This document shows, piece after piece, positions 35,349-44,380 of a stretch of 64,000 nucleotides of DNA; position 1 is the first letter of the stretch; each line of letters starts with the position of its first letter. The stretch is from Thermoplasmata archaeon (lineage in GTDB: Archaea; Thermoplasmatota; Thermoplasmata; Lutacidiplasmatales; UBA184). The notes below the pieces were generated by a model. That model had not been told where the DNA came from. It saw only the letters and a list, made by a program, of their open reading frames with translations, and did no database searches. The position numbers and the translations under genes were made by a program. The DNA lies in NCBI GenBank assembly GCA_021817245.1, contig JAKAVQ010000007.1, forward strand, positions 1-64,000. The letters run 5' to 3'.

Positions 35349-36631
35349 GGCGCCTACTCCTCACCCCGGGGACCGTCCGGGGTCGGTTGCGCGCGCCGCC
35401 ATCGAAGAGCTACACGCACCGGGCGTTGGCCGTGGGCCACCTCGCGGGCCACCGGTACCGCATCGAGCGCCCGTTAGACTCGGACGACACGCGGGCCACC
35501 GCGCGGGCGATCACCGCGCTCGGGACCCGGGTGGTCCGGGACCCCCGCGGCTGGACGGTCGGGCCTGGGAGAGGCCCAGGGCGCGGGAGCCCGGTACGGA
35601 TCGACTGCGGGGAGTCCGGCACCACGCTGCGGTTCGCGGCCGCGCTCGCCGTCCGCGCGGCCCGGCCGTCGATACTGCTCGGAGCGGGCCGACTGCCGAT
35701 CCGGCCGATGGATCCGCTTCTAAGGGCGCTAACAGCGCTCGGCGCGCGGGTCGCGCGCCCCCGGGAGGGCGGCGGGCTGCCGCTCCGGTTGGAAGGACCG
35801 CTCCACGGCGGCGCGGTCTCGCTCGACGCCTCGGGGAGCTCCCAGTTCGCCTCGGCGCTCCTCCTGGTCCTGCCGACGCTCGACGAGGACTCGACCGTGC
35901 GTCTCACGGGCCGCGTCGTCTCGCGCCCGTACCTTGACGCCACCCTGCGGATGCTCGCCGCCCATCACGTCCACGTCGACGCGGACGCGTCGGGGCGTCG
36001 GTACCGCGTCGCGGGAGGACAGGCCTACCGAGGCTCCCGCTTCCGGGTGCCGGGAGACGCCTCCTCGGCGGCGTACTTTTGGGTCGCGGCCGCTCTGACC
36101 GGCGGCTCCGCCCGCGTGGACGGGGTCCCGGCCGCCTGGCCGCAGGCCGACCTCGCGGTCCTGGAGCTGCTCCGACAGGCGGGCGCCCGGGTGCGCACCC
36201 ACCGGGACGGCGCGACCGTCACCGCCGGGACCTTGCGGGCGTTCTCGGTCGACCTCACCCACGCTCCGGACCTCTTCCCGCTCGCGGGCACACTGGCCGC
36301 GGGGATCGAAGGCCGCAGCACGCTCGCCGGCGCCGGACGGCTCGTCGCGAAGGAGTCGGATCGCCGCGCCGGGACCGAGCGACTGCTGCGCGCACTCGGA
36401 GCGCGGGTGGAGCGACGCCGGGACCGGCTCGTGGTCGAGGGGCGGCCACCGTTCCGCCCGTTCGCGCTCCTCGGGGCGGGGGATCATCGAATGGTGATGA
36501 CCGCCGCGGTGGCCGCCCGGGCGGCCGCCCGGGGACCCTGCACCGTGGAGGACGCCGGTGCGGTCGCGAAATCCTACCCCGGGTTCTGGCAGGACCTCGA
36601 ACGGATGACCGAAGGAGCTCTGGAACGATGA
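35345..36631 (+). CDS. aroA: EPSP synthase (3-phosphoshikimate 1-carboxyvinyltransferase)
   Basis: It adds the enolpyruvyl group of phosphoenolpyruvate to shikimate 3-phosphate. The 428-residue protein shows the two-domain EPSP synthase pattern. PPSKSYTHRALAVGHLA (active-site Lys and Arg) is followed by CGESGTTLRFAAALA, GAGRLPIRPMDPLL, ASGSSQFASALLL, FRVPGDASSAAYFWVAAAL, LKESDR-like VAKESDRRAGT, and DHRMVMTAAVAA. Note that DASGSSQF lacks the extra residues of bacterial class I enzymes. The GTG start overlaps the shikimate kinase stop (GTGA) and the end overlaps the chorismate synthase ATG. Confidence 0.93.
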   Translation: MRRLLLTPGTVRGRLRAPPSKSYTHRALAVGHLAGHRYRIERPLDSDDTRATARAITALGTRVVRDPRGWTVGPGRGPGRGSPVRIDCGESGTTLRFAAALAVRAARPSILLGAGRLPIRPMDPLLRALTALGARVARPREGGGLPLRLEGPLHGGAVSLDASGSSQFASALLLVLPTLDEDSTVRLTGRVVSRPYLDATLRMLAAHHVHVDADASGRRYRVAGGQAYRGSRFRVPGDASSAAYFWVAAALTGGSARVDGVPAAWPQADLAVLELLRQAGARVRTHRDGATVTAGTLRAFSVDLTHAPDLFPLAGTLAAGIEGRSTLAGAGRLVAKESDRRAGTERLLRALGARVERRRDRLVVEGRPPFRPFALLGAGDHRMVMTAAVAARAAARGPCTVEDAGAVAKSYPGFWQDLERMTEGALER

Positions 36632-37713
36632 TGCGAATCGGAGAACGCTACCGCGTGACGCTGTTCGGGACGAGCCATGGACCCGAGGTCGGCGCCGTGA
36701 TCGAGGGGGTCCCCGCCGGCACCCCGATCGACGCCGGTCGCATCCAGTCGGACCTTGACCGACGCCGGCCGGTCGGTCGGCGGCTGGCCACCAAACGCCA
36801 GGAGGAGGACCGCCTCGTATTGGACGACGGCGTCGTCGACGGACGCGCGACCGGGGGGGCGCTGCGGGCGCACGTGGCGAACGAGGACGTCCGTCGCGGA
36901 CCGTACGACTCGCTGCGCAACACGCCGCGGCCCGGCCACGCCGATTACCCGGCCCGCGTCCGCTACGGGCCCGAGGCCGACCTCTCCGGAGGGGGGATCT
37001 TCTCCGGGCGGATGACCGTCGGGCTGGTGATCGCGGGCGCGATCGCGGATTCCCTCCTGCGCCCGCTCGGGGTCCGAGTGGTGGCGTTCACCCGCTCGAT
37101 CGGAGCGGTCGACGCGGCCGTCCCCGACTCGCTCGAGCCAGGGGAGATCGCCCGCCGCGCCGCGGAGAACGAGGTAGGAACGCCGGACGCGCGGGCCGCC
37201 CCCGCGATGGAGGCGGCGATCGCCGACGCCCGCCGCGACGGAGACTCGGTGGGGGGGACTATCGAGGTTCGTGCGGTCGGCATCCCGGTCGGGCTCGGCG
37301 AACCGTTCTTCGACTCGATCGAGGGCACGATCGCCCATGCGGTCTTCTCGGTGCCCGCGGTAAAGGGGATCGAGTTCGGGGCCGGTTTTTCCTCCGCACG
37401 GATGCGCGGGAGCGAGCACAACGACGCGTTCGTCCTCGAAGAGGGCCACGTGCGGACCTCTACGAACCATGCCGGGGGGATCCTCGGCGGCCTCGCGACC
37501 GGGATGCCGATCGTGTTCCGCGCCGCGGTCAAGCCGACCAGTTCGATCGCCCGCCCGCAGCGAACCGTCGACCTCGAGCGGGGCGCGGAGACCACGTTGG
37601 TCGTCACGGGCCGCCACGACCCCTGCATCGTCCCCCGCGCGGTCGTGGTGCTCGAGTCGGTCACCCGGATCGTCCTTGCGGACCTCGCGCTCCGGGGAGG
37701 GTTCGTCGCATGA
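36628..37713 (+). CDS. aroC: Chorismate synthase
   Basis: It makes chorismate from EPSP using reduced FMN. The 361-residue protein has the conserved YRVTLFGTSHGPEVGAVIEG start, the RRPVGRR(L/M)ATKRQEED FMN-site segment, GGGIFSGRMTVG, and the TNHAGGILGGLATGMPIVFR motif. The length is normal. The usual ISNGEP sequence appears as LATGMP. The start (ATGATG at 36628) overlaps the aroA stop. The gene completes the route to chorismate, and the operon then continues with genes for aspartate semialdehyde and tryptophan. Confidence 0.94.
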   Translation: MMRIGERYRVTLFGTSHGPEVGAVIEGVPAGTPIDAGRIQSDLDRRRPVGRRLATKRQEEDRLVLDDGVVDGRATGGALRAHVANEDVRRGPYDSLRNTPRPGHADYPARVRYGPEADLSGGGIFSGRMTVGLVIAGAIADSLLRPLGVRVVAFTRSIGAVDAAVPDSLEPGEIARRAAENEVGTPDARAAPAMEAAIADARRDGDSVGGTIEVRAVGIPVGLGEPFFDSIEGTIAHAVFSVPAVKGIEFGAGFSSARMRGSEHNDAFVLEEGHVRTSTNHAGGILGGLATGMPIVFRAAVKPTSSIARPQRTVDLERGAETTLVVTGRHDPCIVPRAVVVLESVTRIVLADLALRGGFVA

Positions 37714-38801
37714 GCGGCGCAGAGCGGATCCCGGTCGCGATCCTCGGCGCCGGCGGCTACATCGGCCAACACTTCGCGCGGCTCCTCGCCGACCACCCCT
37801 ACTTCGCTCCCGAGGTCCTCGCCGCCGGCGAGCGCTCCGAGGGCCGTCGCCTCGCGGACCTCTGGCAGCTCGCCGACGCGCCGCCCGCGGAGCTCGCCGA
37901 CCGCGTCCTCCGTGCGCTCGGCCCCGGAGAGCTCGCCCGGGCCGGCGTGGCGCTCGCCTTCTCCGCGCTTCCTTCGGGGACGGCCGGCCCGGTCGAGACC
38001 GAGCTCGTGCGTCGGGGCGTCTCGGTCTTCTCGAACGCCGCCGATCACCGGCTCGACGCCCGGGTCCCGCTTCTGGTCCCCGAGGTGAACGGCGACCATC
38101 TCGGCCTCCTCGCGCGGCCCCGGGGCGGTCGCGGGCTTCTCGTCACGAACGCGAACTGCTCGACCACGGGACTGGTCCTTGCGCTCGCGCCGGTGGCGGA
38201 GCTCCTGCGACCGAAGGTCGTCCACGTCGCGACCTACCAGGCGCTGAGCGGCGCGGGGTACCCGGGCGTCCCGTCGCTCGCGATCACCGACAACGTCGTC
38301 CCGTTCATCCGCGAGGAGGAGGAGAAGCTCGCCCGCGAGACCGCGCGGATCCTCGGGACCCGGCGCGGCCCGCGCGTGGTGCCGCTCTCCACACCGGTCC
38401 TGTCGCACTGCGCGCGGGTCGCGACCCGCGAGGGCCACCTCGAGGCGGTCACGATCGAGGCGCTCCACCGGCCCCGCCGAAGCGAGCTCGAGGCGGCCTG
38501 GCGCGCCTTCGACCCGCTCGGCGGCCTCGACCTTCCGACCGCGCCCCGGCCGCCGGTCGAGCTGCGCCGCGAGCCCGACCGTCCTCAGCCGCTGCGGGAT
38601 CGCTGGGCCGGGACGCCGGCGCGGGCCCGCGGGATGGCGGTGGTGGTGGGCCGAATCCGCTGGGAGCCTCCCTACCTGCGCTTCTTCACCCTCTCGCACA
38701 ACGCGGTCCGGGGCGGCGCGGGGGGCTCCGTGCTGAACGCCGAGCTCGCGCTCGCGCGGGGGTACCTGGACCGGCACGGGAGGCCCGGGCATGCCGAGTA
38801 G
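37710..38801 (+). CDS. asd: Aspartate-semialdehyde dehydrogenase
   Basis: It reduces aspartyl phosphate to aspartate semialdehyde. The 363-residue protein has the NADP loop AILGAGGYIGQHFARLL, the catalytic Cys in VTNANCSTTGLVLAL, a QALSGAGYPG segment, and the substrate-side His in LSTPVLSHCARVATREGHLEAV. It belongs to the archaeal/fungal-type subfamily. In archaea with the ADH pathway, aspartate semialdehyde is a substrate of ADH synthase, which explains its place between the aro and trp genes. It overlaps aroC by 4 nt and lysC by 11 nt. Confidence 0.92.
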   Translation: MSGAERIPVAILGAGGYIGQHFARLLADHPYFAPEVLAAGERSEGRRLADLWQLADAPPAELADRVLRALGPGELARAGVALAFSALPSGTAGPVETELVRRGVSVFSNAADHRLDARVPLLVPEVNGDHLGLLARPRGGRGLLVTNANCSTTGLVLALAPVAELLRPKVVHVATYQALSGAGYPGVPSLAITDNVVPFIREEEEKLARETARILGTRRGPRVVPLSTPVLSHCARVATREGHLEAVTIEALHRPRRSELEAAWRAFDPLGGLDLPTAPRPPVELRREPDRPQPLRDRWAGTPARARGMAVVVGRIRWEPPYLRFFTLSHNAVRGGAGGSVLNAELALARGYLDRHGRPGHAE

Positions 38802-40110
38802 TCGACGCCCCATCGTCCTCAAGTTCGGGGGTGCGTCGCTCGAGGACCCCGATCGGCTCGCCCGAGAGGTCCGGGACGCGCGAACGGAAGGCGCGCCCGT
38901 GGTCGTGGTCGCCTCCGCCCGCGAGGGGGTTACCGATCTCCTCTCGGAGTCGCTCGCGCATCCCCGCTCCCAGGCCGTGCACCGACGCACCCTCGAGGAA
39001 CTGCGGCGTCGCCACCCGGGCCTCCCCCCCGCGGGCCGTCGGCAGCTCGCGCGCACGCGTCGTCTCTTGGAGCTGGTCGAGCGGGGCGGTGGCCACGACG
39101 CGCCGCTCGCCGACCGTCTCCTGAGCCAAGGGGAGCGGCTCGCGGTGCACTGGCTCTCCGCCCAGCTGCGCCTCCACGGCCTGCCGGCGGTACCGGTGGA
39201 GGCGGACCACCTCGGGCTCATCACGGACAACACCTACGGCGCCTCCCTGATCCTGTTCGACCGGTCGAGGGGCCCGGTCCGCCGGGGCGTCGGCCGCCGG
39301 CTCGCGCGCGGGGAGCTCCCGGTCGTCACCGGCTACTTCGGCCGGAGCCTGGAGGGCCGGGTCGCGACGCTCGGGCGGGGGGGGTCGGACTACGCCGCGG
39401 CCGCGCTCGGCGCGCTGCTCGGCGCGCGCCGGGTGGAGCTCGTGAAGCGGCACGTCGCGGTCCTCTCCGCCGACCCGAAGGAGGTCGCCGCGGCACGTGC
39501 GCTGCCCGAGCTCTCCTACGAGGAGGCCGAGGAGCTCGCGCAGTTCGGGGCCAAGGTGTTGCATCCGCTCACGATCGAGCCCGCCCGCGCCCAGAGCATC
39601 GAGCTCCGGGTCCGCTCGCTCGAGGACCCCCGGGTCGTCACGACGATCGCCCCAGAACGGCCGGGCCGCCGGAACCGCGCGCTCACCGTGTTGCGACCGC
39701 TTCGCCTCTTGCGGTTGCGGGTTCCCGGCGGCCGTCAGCGGCCCGGGATCGTTGCCGAGGTCTCGCAGCGGCTCGCGAGCGCCGGGGTCAACCTGGTACA
39801 GCTCTACACCTCCTCCGCGCTCCTCTGCCTCGTTCTCGAGCCTCCCCAGGTCCTCGCCGCGATCCGCGCTCTTGCTCCCGTGACCCGGGAGGCCGCGGCC
39901 ATGGTGGAGGGACCGTACCCGGTCGCCCTCGTCATCGCGATCGGCGACCACATCCTCGACGACCTCGGCCGGTTGCCGGCGGGGGCCGTCGCGGGCGCCG
40001 AAGGGTTCAGCGCGACGCCGCGCGCGCTGTCGCTGGCGGTGCCCGAGGCGAGGGCGCGCGACGTCCTTCGGGCGCTCCACCGGGCGCTCGTCGAGGAACG
40101 GGGGCCGTGA
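38791..40110 (+). CDS. lysC: Aspartate kinase
   Basis: It phosphorylates aspartate. The 439-residue protein begins with the ATP-site motif VLKFGGASLEDPDRLA and has the TLGRGGSDYAAAALGALL motif that binds aspartate and nucleotide. The segment YEEAEELAQFGAKVLHP is highly typical of the family. The C-terminal third carries ACT-type regulatory folds (RQRPGIVAEVSQRLASAGVNLVQL), so allosteric inhibition by an amino acid is likely. Which one cannot be told. In this operon the product feeds asd and then ADH synthase, so the kinase may serve aromatic synthesis rather than lysine or threonine. Confidence 0.92.
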   Translation: MPSSRRPIVLKFGGASLEDPDRLAREVRDARTEGAPVVVVASAREGVTDLLSESLAHPRSQAVHRRTLEELRRRHPGLPPAGRRQLARTRRLLELVERGGGHDAPLADRLLSQGERLAVHWLSAQLRLHGLPAVPVEADHLGLITDNTYGASLILFDRSRGPVRRGVGRRLARGELPVVTGYFGRSLEGRVATLGRGGSDYAAAALGALLGARRVELVKRHVAVLSADPKEVAAARALPELSYEEAEELAQFGAKVLHPLTIEPARAQSIELRVRSLEDPRVVTTIAPERPGRRNRALTVLRPLRLLRLRVPGGRQRPGIVAEVSQRLASAGVNLVQLYTSSALLCLVLEPPQVLAAIRALAPVTREAAAMVEGPYPVALVIAIGDHILDDLGRLPAGAVAGAEGFSATPRALSLAVPEARARDVLRALHRALVEERGP

Positions 40111-41312
40111 CCGACCCGTGGGAAGCCTTCGTCGCGCGCAGCGACGGCGCCGAGATCGCCGGATACTTCGAGCGGCGGCCGGACCGACGCGAGGGTCCGG
40201 GAGCGGCGGTCGCGTTCGTCGGCGCCGACTTTGTCGAGACCCTGACGCCGCGGACCGATCTCGAGGAGCTCACGCGCGCGACGGGCCGGTTCCTCCGGTC
40301 CGGCCGACGCGGTCGTGCGGTTCTCGGCTACGCAGGGTTCGACGCGGTCGGACTCTTCGAGCCGGCGCTCCGGGACTTCCCGGAGGGATCGCCGTTCCCC
40401 CTCGGAGAGTTCGCGTTCGTCGAGCGCGCCGAGGCGCGGGCGCTCCCCCCCCGGCGACGCTCGCCCGGCAGGGCGACCGCGCCCCCGGCGACCGCGCTCC
40501 GTCCCGCGGCGGACTCGCTGCCCCGCGCGCGGTTCGTGGAGAGCGTCCGGCGCCTGCGCCGCGACATTCGGGACGGCGAGGCCTACCAGATCGTACTCGC
40601 CCATCGGCGGCGCTGGAGCCGGCCCGACGACCTCCTCGGGCGGGCGGGACGGCTCCGTGCCTCCGAGCGGTACGCGTACTTCTACTACCTGCGCTTTCGC
40701 GATCGGGAGATCGTCGGGGCGAGCCCGGAGTCGGTCGTCGAGGTGCACGGGACCCGCGCGCTCGTCAACCCGATCGCGGGCACGATCTGGCGTGGACCGG
40801 GATCGCCCCACCGGCTGCCGCTCGAGGTCGACCCGAAGGAGCTCGCGGAGCACCGGATGCTCGTCGATCTCGCCCGCAACGATCTCGGCGCGATCGCCCG
40901 TCCCGGGACCGTGCACCTTCCGTGGACGGAGCGGAGGGTCCGCTACGCGCGGGTCGATCACCTCGTGAGCCGGGTCGCGGCAACCCTGCGAGCGGGGGTC
41001 GGACCGTGGCAGGCGCTCGGCGCGACGTTCCCCGCCGGAACCGTGAGCGGGGCGCCGAAGATCCGCGCGACGGAGCTCCTCCGGCGCGAGGAGCGGACCT
41101 GGCGCGGCCCGTACGCGGGCGCGGTCGGTCTCCTGCTGCCCGGAGGTCGTGCCGACTTCGCCCTCGCGATCCGCACCGCCTTCGCCGAAGGGCGGCACCT
41201 GTACACCGCGGCCGGTGGCGGGGTCGTCTACCGTTCCCGGCCGGCGCAGGAGTTCCGCGAGACCCTCGCGAAACTGGCCCAGGTCGAGGCGACGTTGGTG
41301 GAGGACCGATGA
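40107..41312 (+). CDS. trpE: Anthranilate synthase component I
   Basis: It converts chorismate and ammonia to anthranilate with the TrpG subunit. The 401-residue protein has the chorismate-binding core: IRDGEAYQIVLAHR, FIGASPE-like IVGASPESVVEV, NPIAGTIWRG, ELAEHRMLVDLARNDLG, FPAGTVSGAPKIRA, and YTAAGGGVVY near the end. It is shorter than the usual 450-520 residues, mainly in the N-terminal domain. The LLES motif that binds the feedback inhibitor tryptophan in well-studied TrpE proteins is not visible. A GTG start overlaps the lysC stop. The next gene encodes its partner TrpG. Confidence 0.9.
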   Translation: MTDPWEAFVARSDGAEIAGYFERRPDRREGPGAAVAFVGADFVETLTPRTDLEELTRATGRFLRSGRRGRAVLGYAGFDAVGLFEPALRDFPEGSPFPLGEFAFVERAEARALPPRRRSPGRATAPPATALRPAADSLPRARFVESVRRLRRDIRDGEAYQIVLAHRRRWSRPDDLLGRAGRLRASERYAYFYYLRFRDREIVGASPESVVEVHGTRALVNPIAGTIWRGPGSPHRLPLEVDPKELAEHRMLVDLARNDLGAIARPGTVHLPWTERRVRYARVDHLVSRVAATLRAGVGPWQALGATFPAGTVSGAPKIRATELLRREERTWRGPYAGAVGLLLPGGRADFALAIRTAFAEGRHLYTAAGGGVVYRSRPAQEFRETLAKLAQVEATLVEDR

Positions 41313-41890
41313 AGCTCCTCCTGGTCGACCACGAGGATTCGTTCGTCCACAACATCGAGCAGGCGCTCGCCGCCCGGGGCGCGTCGGTCGTCTGCCTCCG
41401 GGCGACCGCTCCCTTGCGGGCCGCGCTCGCGGCCGACCCCGACGCGGTCGTGCTGTCGCCCGGACCCGGCCACCCGCGCGACCGCCGCGTCACCGGCCTC
41501 GGCCGTGCGCTGCTCGGGCGGTGGGACCGGGAACGGCCGTTCCTCGGGGTCTGTCTCGGCCACCAGCTCGTCGCCGAGCATTACGGAGGTCGCGTGGTCC
41601 ACGCCCCGGCGCCCGTCCACGGCGAGCTCTCGGAGGTGCGGCATGACGGGAAGGGGATCTTCCGCGGGATCCCCTCGCCGTTCTCCGCGGCCCGGTACCA
41701 CTCGCTGGCGGTCTCGGAACGCTCGGTCCCTCCCGCGCTCGAGATCTCGGCCCGGGGCGCCGAGGGGATCGTCATGGGCCTGCGGCACCGTCGCCGGCCG
41801 GTCGAGTCCGTCCAGTTCCACCCGGAGTCGTACCTGACGCGCGAGGGGCCGAAGCTCCTCGAGAACTTTCTTCGCGAGGTGCGACGGTGA
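41309..41890 (+). CDS. trpG: Anthranilate synthase component II (glutamine amidotransferase)
   Basis: It releases ammonia from glutamine for TrpE. The 193-residue class I amidotransferase has the oxyanion-site segment VVLSPGPGHPRD, the nucleophile Cys in FLGVCLGHQLVAEHYGG, a YHSLAV motif, and the His-Glu pair in VQFHPES. The start overlaps the trpE stop by the ATGA arrangement, so the two subunits are made in equal amounts. The sequence before the catalytic Cys (PGPGHPRD) is the TrpG/PabA type. Confidence 0.93.
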   Translation: MKLLLVDHEDSFVHNIEQALAARGASVVCLRATAPLRAALAADPDAVVLSPGPGHPRDRRVTGLGRALLGRWDRERPFLGVCLGHQLVAEHYGGRVVHAPAPVHGELSEVRHDGKGIFRGIPSPFSAARYHSLAVSERSVPPALEISARGAEGIVMGLRHRRRPVESVQFHPESYLTREGPKLLENFLREVRR

Positions 41891-42924
41891 CGCTCTCCCG
41901 CACGCTCTCCCGCCTCCTCGATCCGGCGACGCTTTCGCCCGGGGCCGCCCGCGCCACGCTCGCCGAGCTGCTCGGAGCCTCTACGAGCGACCTCGAACGG
42001 GCCTCCGTCCTCGTCGCGCTCGCGGCCCGGGATCTCGCCGCGTCCGAGCTCGCCGCTTTCGCTCTCGAGATGCGCAAACGGGCCCGGCCGTTCTCGGTGC
42101 CGGCCGCCGACCGTCCGGTCGACCTCTGCGGGTCGGGGGGGGCCCCCCGGGCGTCGTTCAACGTCTCGACGGTCAGTGCGTTCGTCGTGGCGGCGGCCGG
42201 GACGCCGGTCGTGAAGCACGGCAACCGCAGCGCACGGGGGCGGTGCGGCTCGAGCGACCTGCTCGAGGCGCTCGGGCTCCCCGTCACGACCAGCGTGCCG
42301 TTCGCGCGGTCGTCGTACCGCCGCTTCCGCCTGGCCTTCCTGCACGCTCCGCTCTACCATCCCGCGACCCGCTCCGTGGCGGAGGCCCGTCGGCGGCTCG
42401 GGATCCCGACGCTGTTCAACCGCCTCGGTCCGCTGTCGAACCCGGCGCGCGTCCCGTACCAGGTCGTGGGCGTGCCGGACCTCGCGACGGCCCGGCAGGT
42501 CGTGAGCGCCTTTCCCGCACTGGGCGTGCGCCGCGGCGTCGCGATGACGTCGGACGAAGGGTGCGACGAGTTCTCCCCCCGCTCCGAGACCACCGCCGTC
42601 GTCTGGGACGGGAGCGCGCGTCGCACGATGCGGGTCCGGCCGTCCCGGTACCTCCTCCCCGAGGACCGGCGGGGCGACTGGGGAGCGCTGCCTCCGCCCG
42701 CTGCGGCCGCCGAGGCGGAGCGCATCCTCGCCGGGGGCGGTGGCGCCCGACGGGGCTCCGTCCTGCTCACGAGCGGGACGGCGATCTGGGTCGCCGGGCG
42801 CGCGTCGACGCTCGCCCGCGGGGTCGCGCTCGCCCGAGAGGCGCTCGACGACGGTCGGGCGGAGCGGCTGCTCGAGGGATTGCGCGGGCTCGCCGCCGGC
42901 TACCGGGAGGCGGCCTCGGCATGA
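41887..42924 (+). CDS. trpD: Anthranilate phosphoribosyltransferase
   Basis: It joins anthranilate to the ribose of PRPP. The 345-residue protein has the conserved PRPP loop DLCGSGGAPRASFNVSTVSA and the KHGNRSARGRCGSSDLLEALG anthranilate/PRPP motif. The LFNRLGPLSNPA segment with the second anthranilate site and a DEGCDEFSP Mg-site motif are also present. The length is normal. A GTG start overlaps the trpG stop, and the end overlaps trpC by 4 nt. Confidence 0.93.
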   Translation: MTLSRTLSRLLDPATLSPGAARATLAELLGASTSDLERASVLVALAARDLAASELAAFALEMRKRARPFSVPAADRPVDLCGSGGAPRASFNVSTVSAFVVAAAGTPVVKHGNRSARGRCGSSDLLEALGLPVTTSVPFARSSYRRFRLAFLHAPLYHPATRSVAEARRRLGIPTLFNRLGPLSNPARVPYQVVGVPDLATARQVVSAFPALGVRRGVAMTSDEGCDEFSPRSETTAVVWDGSARRTMRVRPSRYLLPEDRRGDWGALPPPAAAAEAERILAGGGGARRGSVLLTSGTAIWVAGRASTLARGVALAREALDDGRAERLLEGLRGLAAGYREAASA

Positions 42925-43736
42925 CCCCCGGCGGATTCCTCGCGGAGATCGTGCGCGCGGCGCGCCGCGAGGTGGGCGCTCCCGGGTACCTGGACTCCGT
43001 CGGTCCCCCCGCGGGCCGCTCCCGCGTCAGCCTCCGGGCGGCGGTGGAGCGCGACCGGGCGCGCGGCGCCCTGGTCGTGGAGTTCAAGCGGCTGTCGCCG
43101 GGGCGTCCCGACCCGCGGCTGCCGGAGCGCCCGATTCCGGAGTTCGTCGGGGCGACGGAGGCCGCCGGCGTGAGCGGCTACTCGTGCCTCGCAACGCGCG
43201 CCCGCTTCGAAGGATCCCCGTCCGATGTCCGGCAGCTCGCGATGGCGACGGCGCGACCCGTCCTGTTCAAGGACTTCGTCGTGGAGCCGGTCCAGATCGA
43301 CGCAGCCGAGCGCGCCGGGGCGAGCGCGGTCCTCCTCATCGCTCGTCTCGCGACCGAAGCGCACCTGGAGCATCCGCTCCCCGAGCTCGCGGCCTATGCC
43401 CACGACCGCGGGCTCGAGGTCCTGCTCGAGTTCCACCGTAGCACAGAATTAAGTGCGGCAAGCGAGGTGGCGGCCGACATGTATGGCGTGAACGTCCGCG
43501 ATCTCGACACCCTCGCGATCGAGCGGGCGACGGCGTTCGAGACGTTGCGGACGGCGCGCGAGCGGGGTCTCGCGCCGCTGCTCGGGCTGAGCGGGGTCGA
43601 GGGCCCGGTGGAGGCGCGCGCGTTCTGGCGGGCCGGCGTCGACGGGATCCTCGTGGGCAGCGCGGTCGCGCGCTCGAAGACGCCGGACCGGTTCCTAAAG
43701 TCCATCTTCCGTCCCGAGGCGGGAGGTCGCGCATGA
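42921..43736 (+). CDS. trpC: Indole-3-glycerol-phosphate synthase
   Basis: It closes the pyrrole ring to give indole glycerol phosphate. The 271-residue TIM barrel has most known active-site residues: Glu and Lys in VVEFKRLSPG, Lys in PVLFKDFVV, Glu in EVLLEFH, and Asn in YGVNVRDLDT. At the position where the family usually has E-S-G-(I/V) the protein reads L-S-G-V (LLGLSGVEGP), so one conserved Glu is replaced by Leu. The GILVGSAV phosphate-binding strand is present. Start and stop overlap trpD and trpF by 4 nt each. Confidence 0.9.
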   Translation: MTPGGFLAEIVRAARREVGAPGYLDSVGPPAGRSRVSLRAAVERDRARGALVVEFKRLSPGRPDPRLPERPIPEFVGATEAAGVSGYSCLATRARFEGSPSDVRQLAMATARPVLFKDFVVEPVQIDAAERAGASAVLLIARLATEAHLEHPLPELAAYAHDRGLEVLLEFHRSTELSAASEVAADMYGVNVRDLDTLAIERATAFETLRTARERGLAPLLGLSGVEGPVEARAFWRAGVDGILVGSAVARSKTPDRFLKSIFRPEAGGRA

Positions 43737-44380
43737 CGACGTTCGTGAAGTTCTGCGGGCTCTCCGACCCGCTCCACGTCGCGCTGGTCCCGGCGGGCGG
43801 CGCCGCGGGGTTCGTGATCGACGTGCCCGCGTCCCCGCGGAACCTGTCGCTCGCCCAGGCGACCGACCTCATCGCGCACGTGCCGTCGGAGGCGGAGGCG
43901 TGGGCGGTCGTGGTCCGGCCGACGGCGGAGCTCGTCCACCGGCTGTTCGACGAGGTCGGGGTCGATCGCGTCCAGGTCTACGGCGAGATCCCTGCTGGGC
44001 TCGAGTTCCTCGAGGTGCACCACCTCGTCCCGTCGATGGCGATCCCGCCGACCGGGGCGACCGGCGACGTACCGCCCGTCCCCGCGGCCGAGGATTACCC
44101 CCGGGTCCACCTCGACGCGGCCGGGCAGCCGCTTCCGGGAGGCAGCGGCACGCGACCGAACTGGGAGCTCTGCGCGAAGATCGTCGACGCTCACCCCGGC
44201 CGCAAGTTCGTGCTCGCCGGCGGGCTCGCTCCCGACAACGTGGGTGACGCGCTCGCGACCGTCCGGCCCTGGGGGGTCGACGTCTCTTCGGGGATCGAGA
44301 GCGCTCCCGGCGTGAAGGACCCGGAGAAGATGCGGGCGTTTTTGCGGGCGGTCGAGGAGTTCGAGCATGGGCACGGCTAG
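43733..44380 (+). CDS. trpF: Phosphoribosylanthranilate isomerase
   Basis: It catalyses the Amadori rearrangement of phosphoribosylanthranilate. The 215-residue TIM-barrel protein starts with VKFCGLSDP, which carries the catalytic Cys. The GVDRVQVYG strand (usually V-Q-L-H-G) and RVHLDAAG with the catalytic Asp follow, then [12 protein letters not shown] and [20 protein letters not shown] at the phosphate site. It overlaps trpC by 4 nt and trpB by 14 nt. Confidence 0.9.
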   Translation: MTTFVKFCGLSDPLHVALVPAGGAAGFVIDVPASPRNLSLAQATDLIAHVPSEAEAWAVVVRPTAELVHRLFDEVGVDRVQVYGEIPAGLEFLEVHHLVPSMAIPPTGATGDVPPVPAAEDYPRVHLDAAGQPLPGGSGTRPNWELCAKIVDAHPGRKFVLAGGLAPDNVGDALATVRPWGVDVSSGIESAPGVKDPEKMRAFLRAVEEFEHGHG

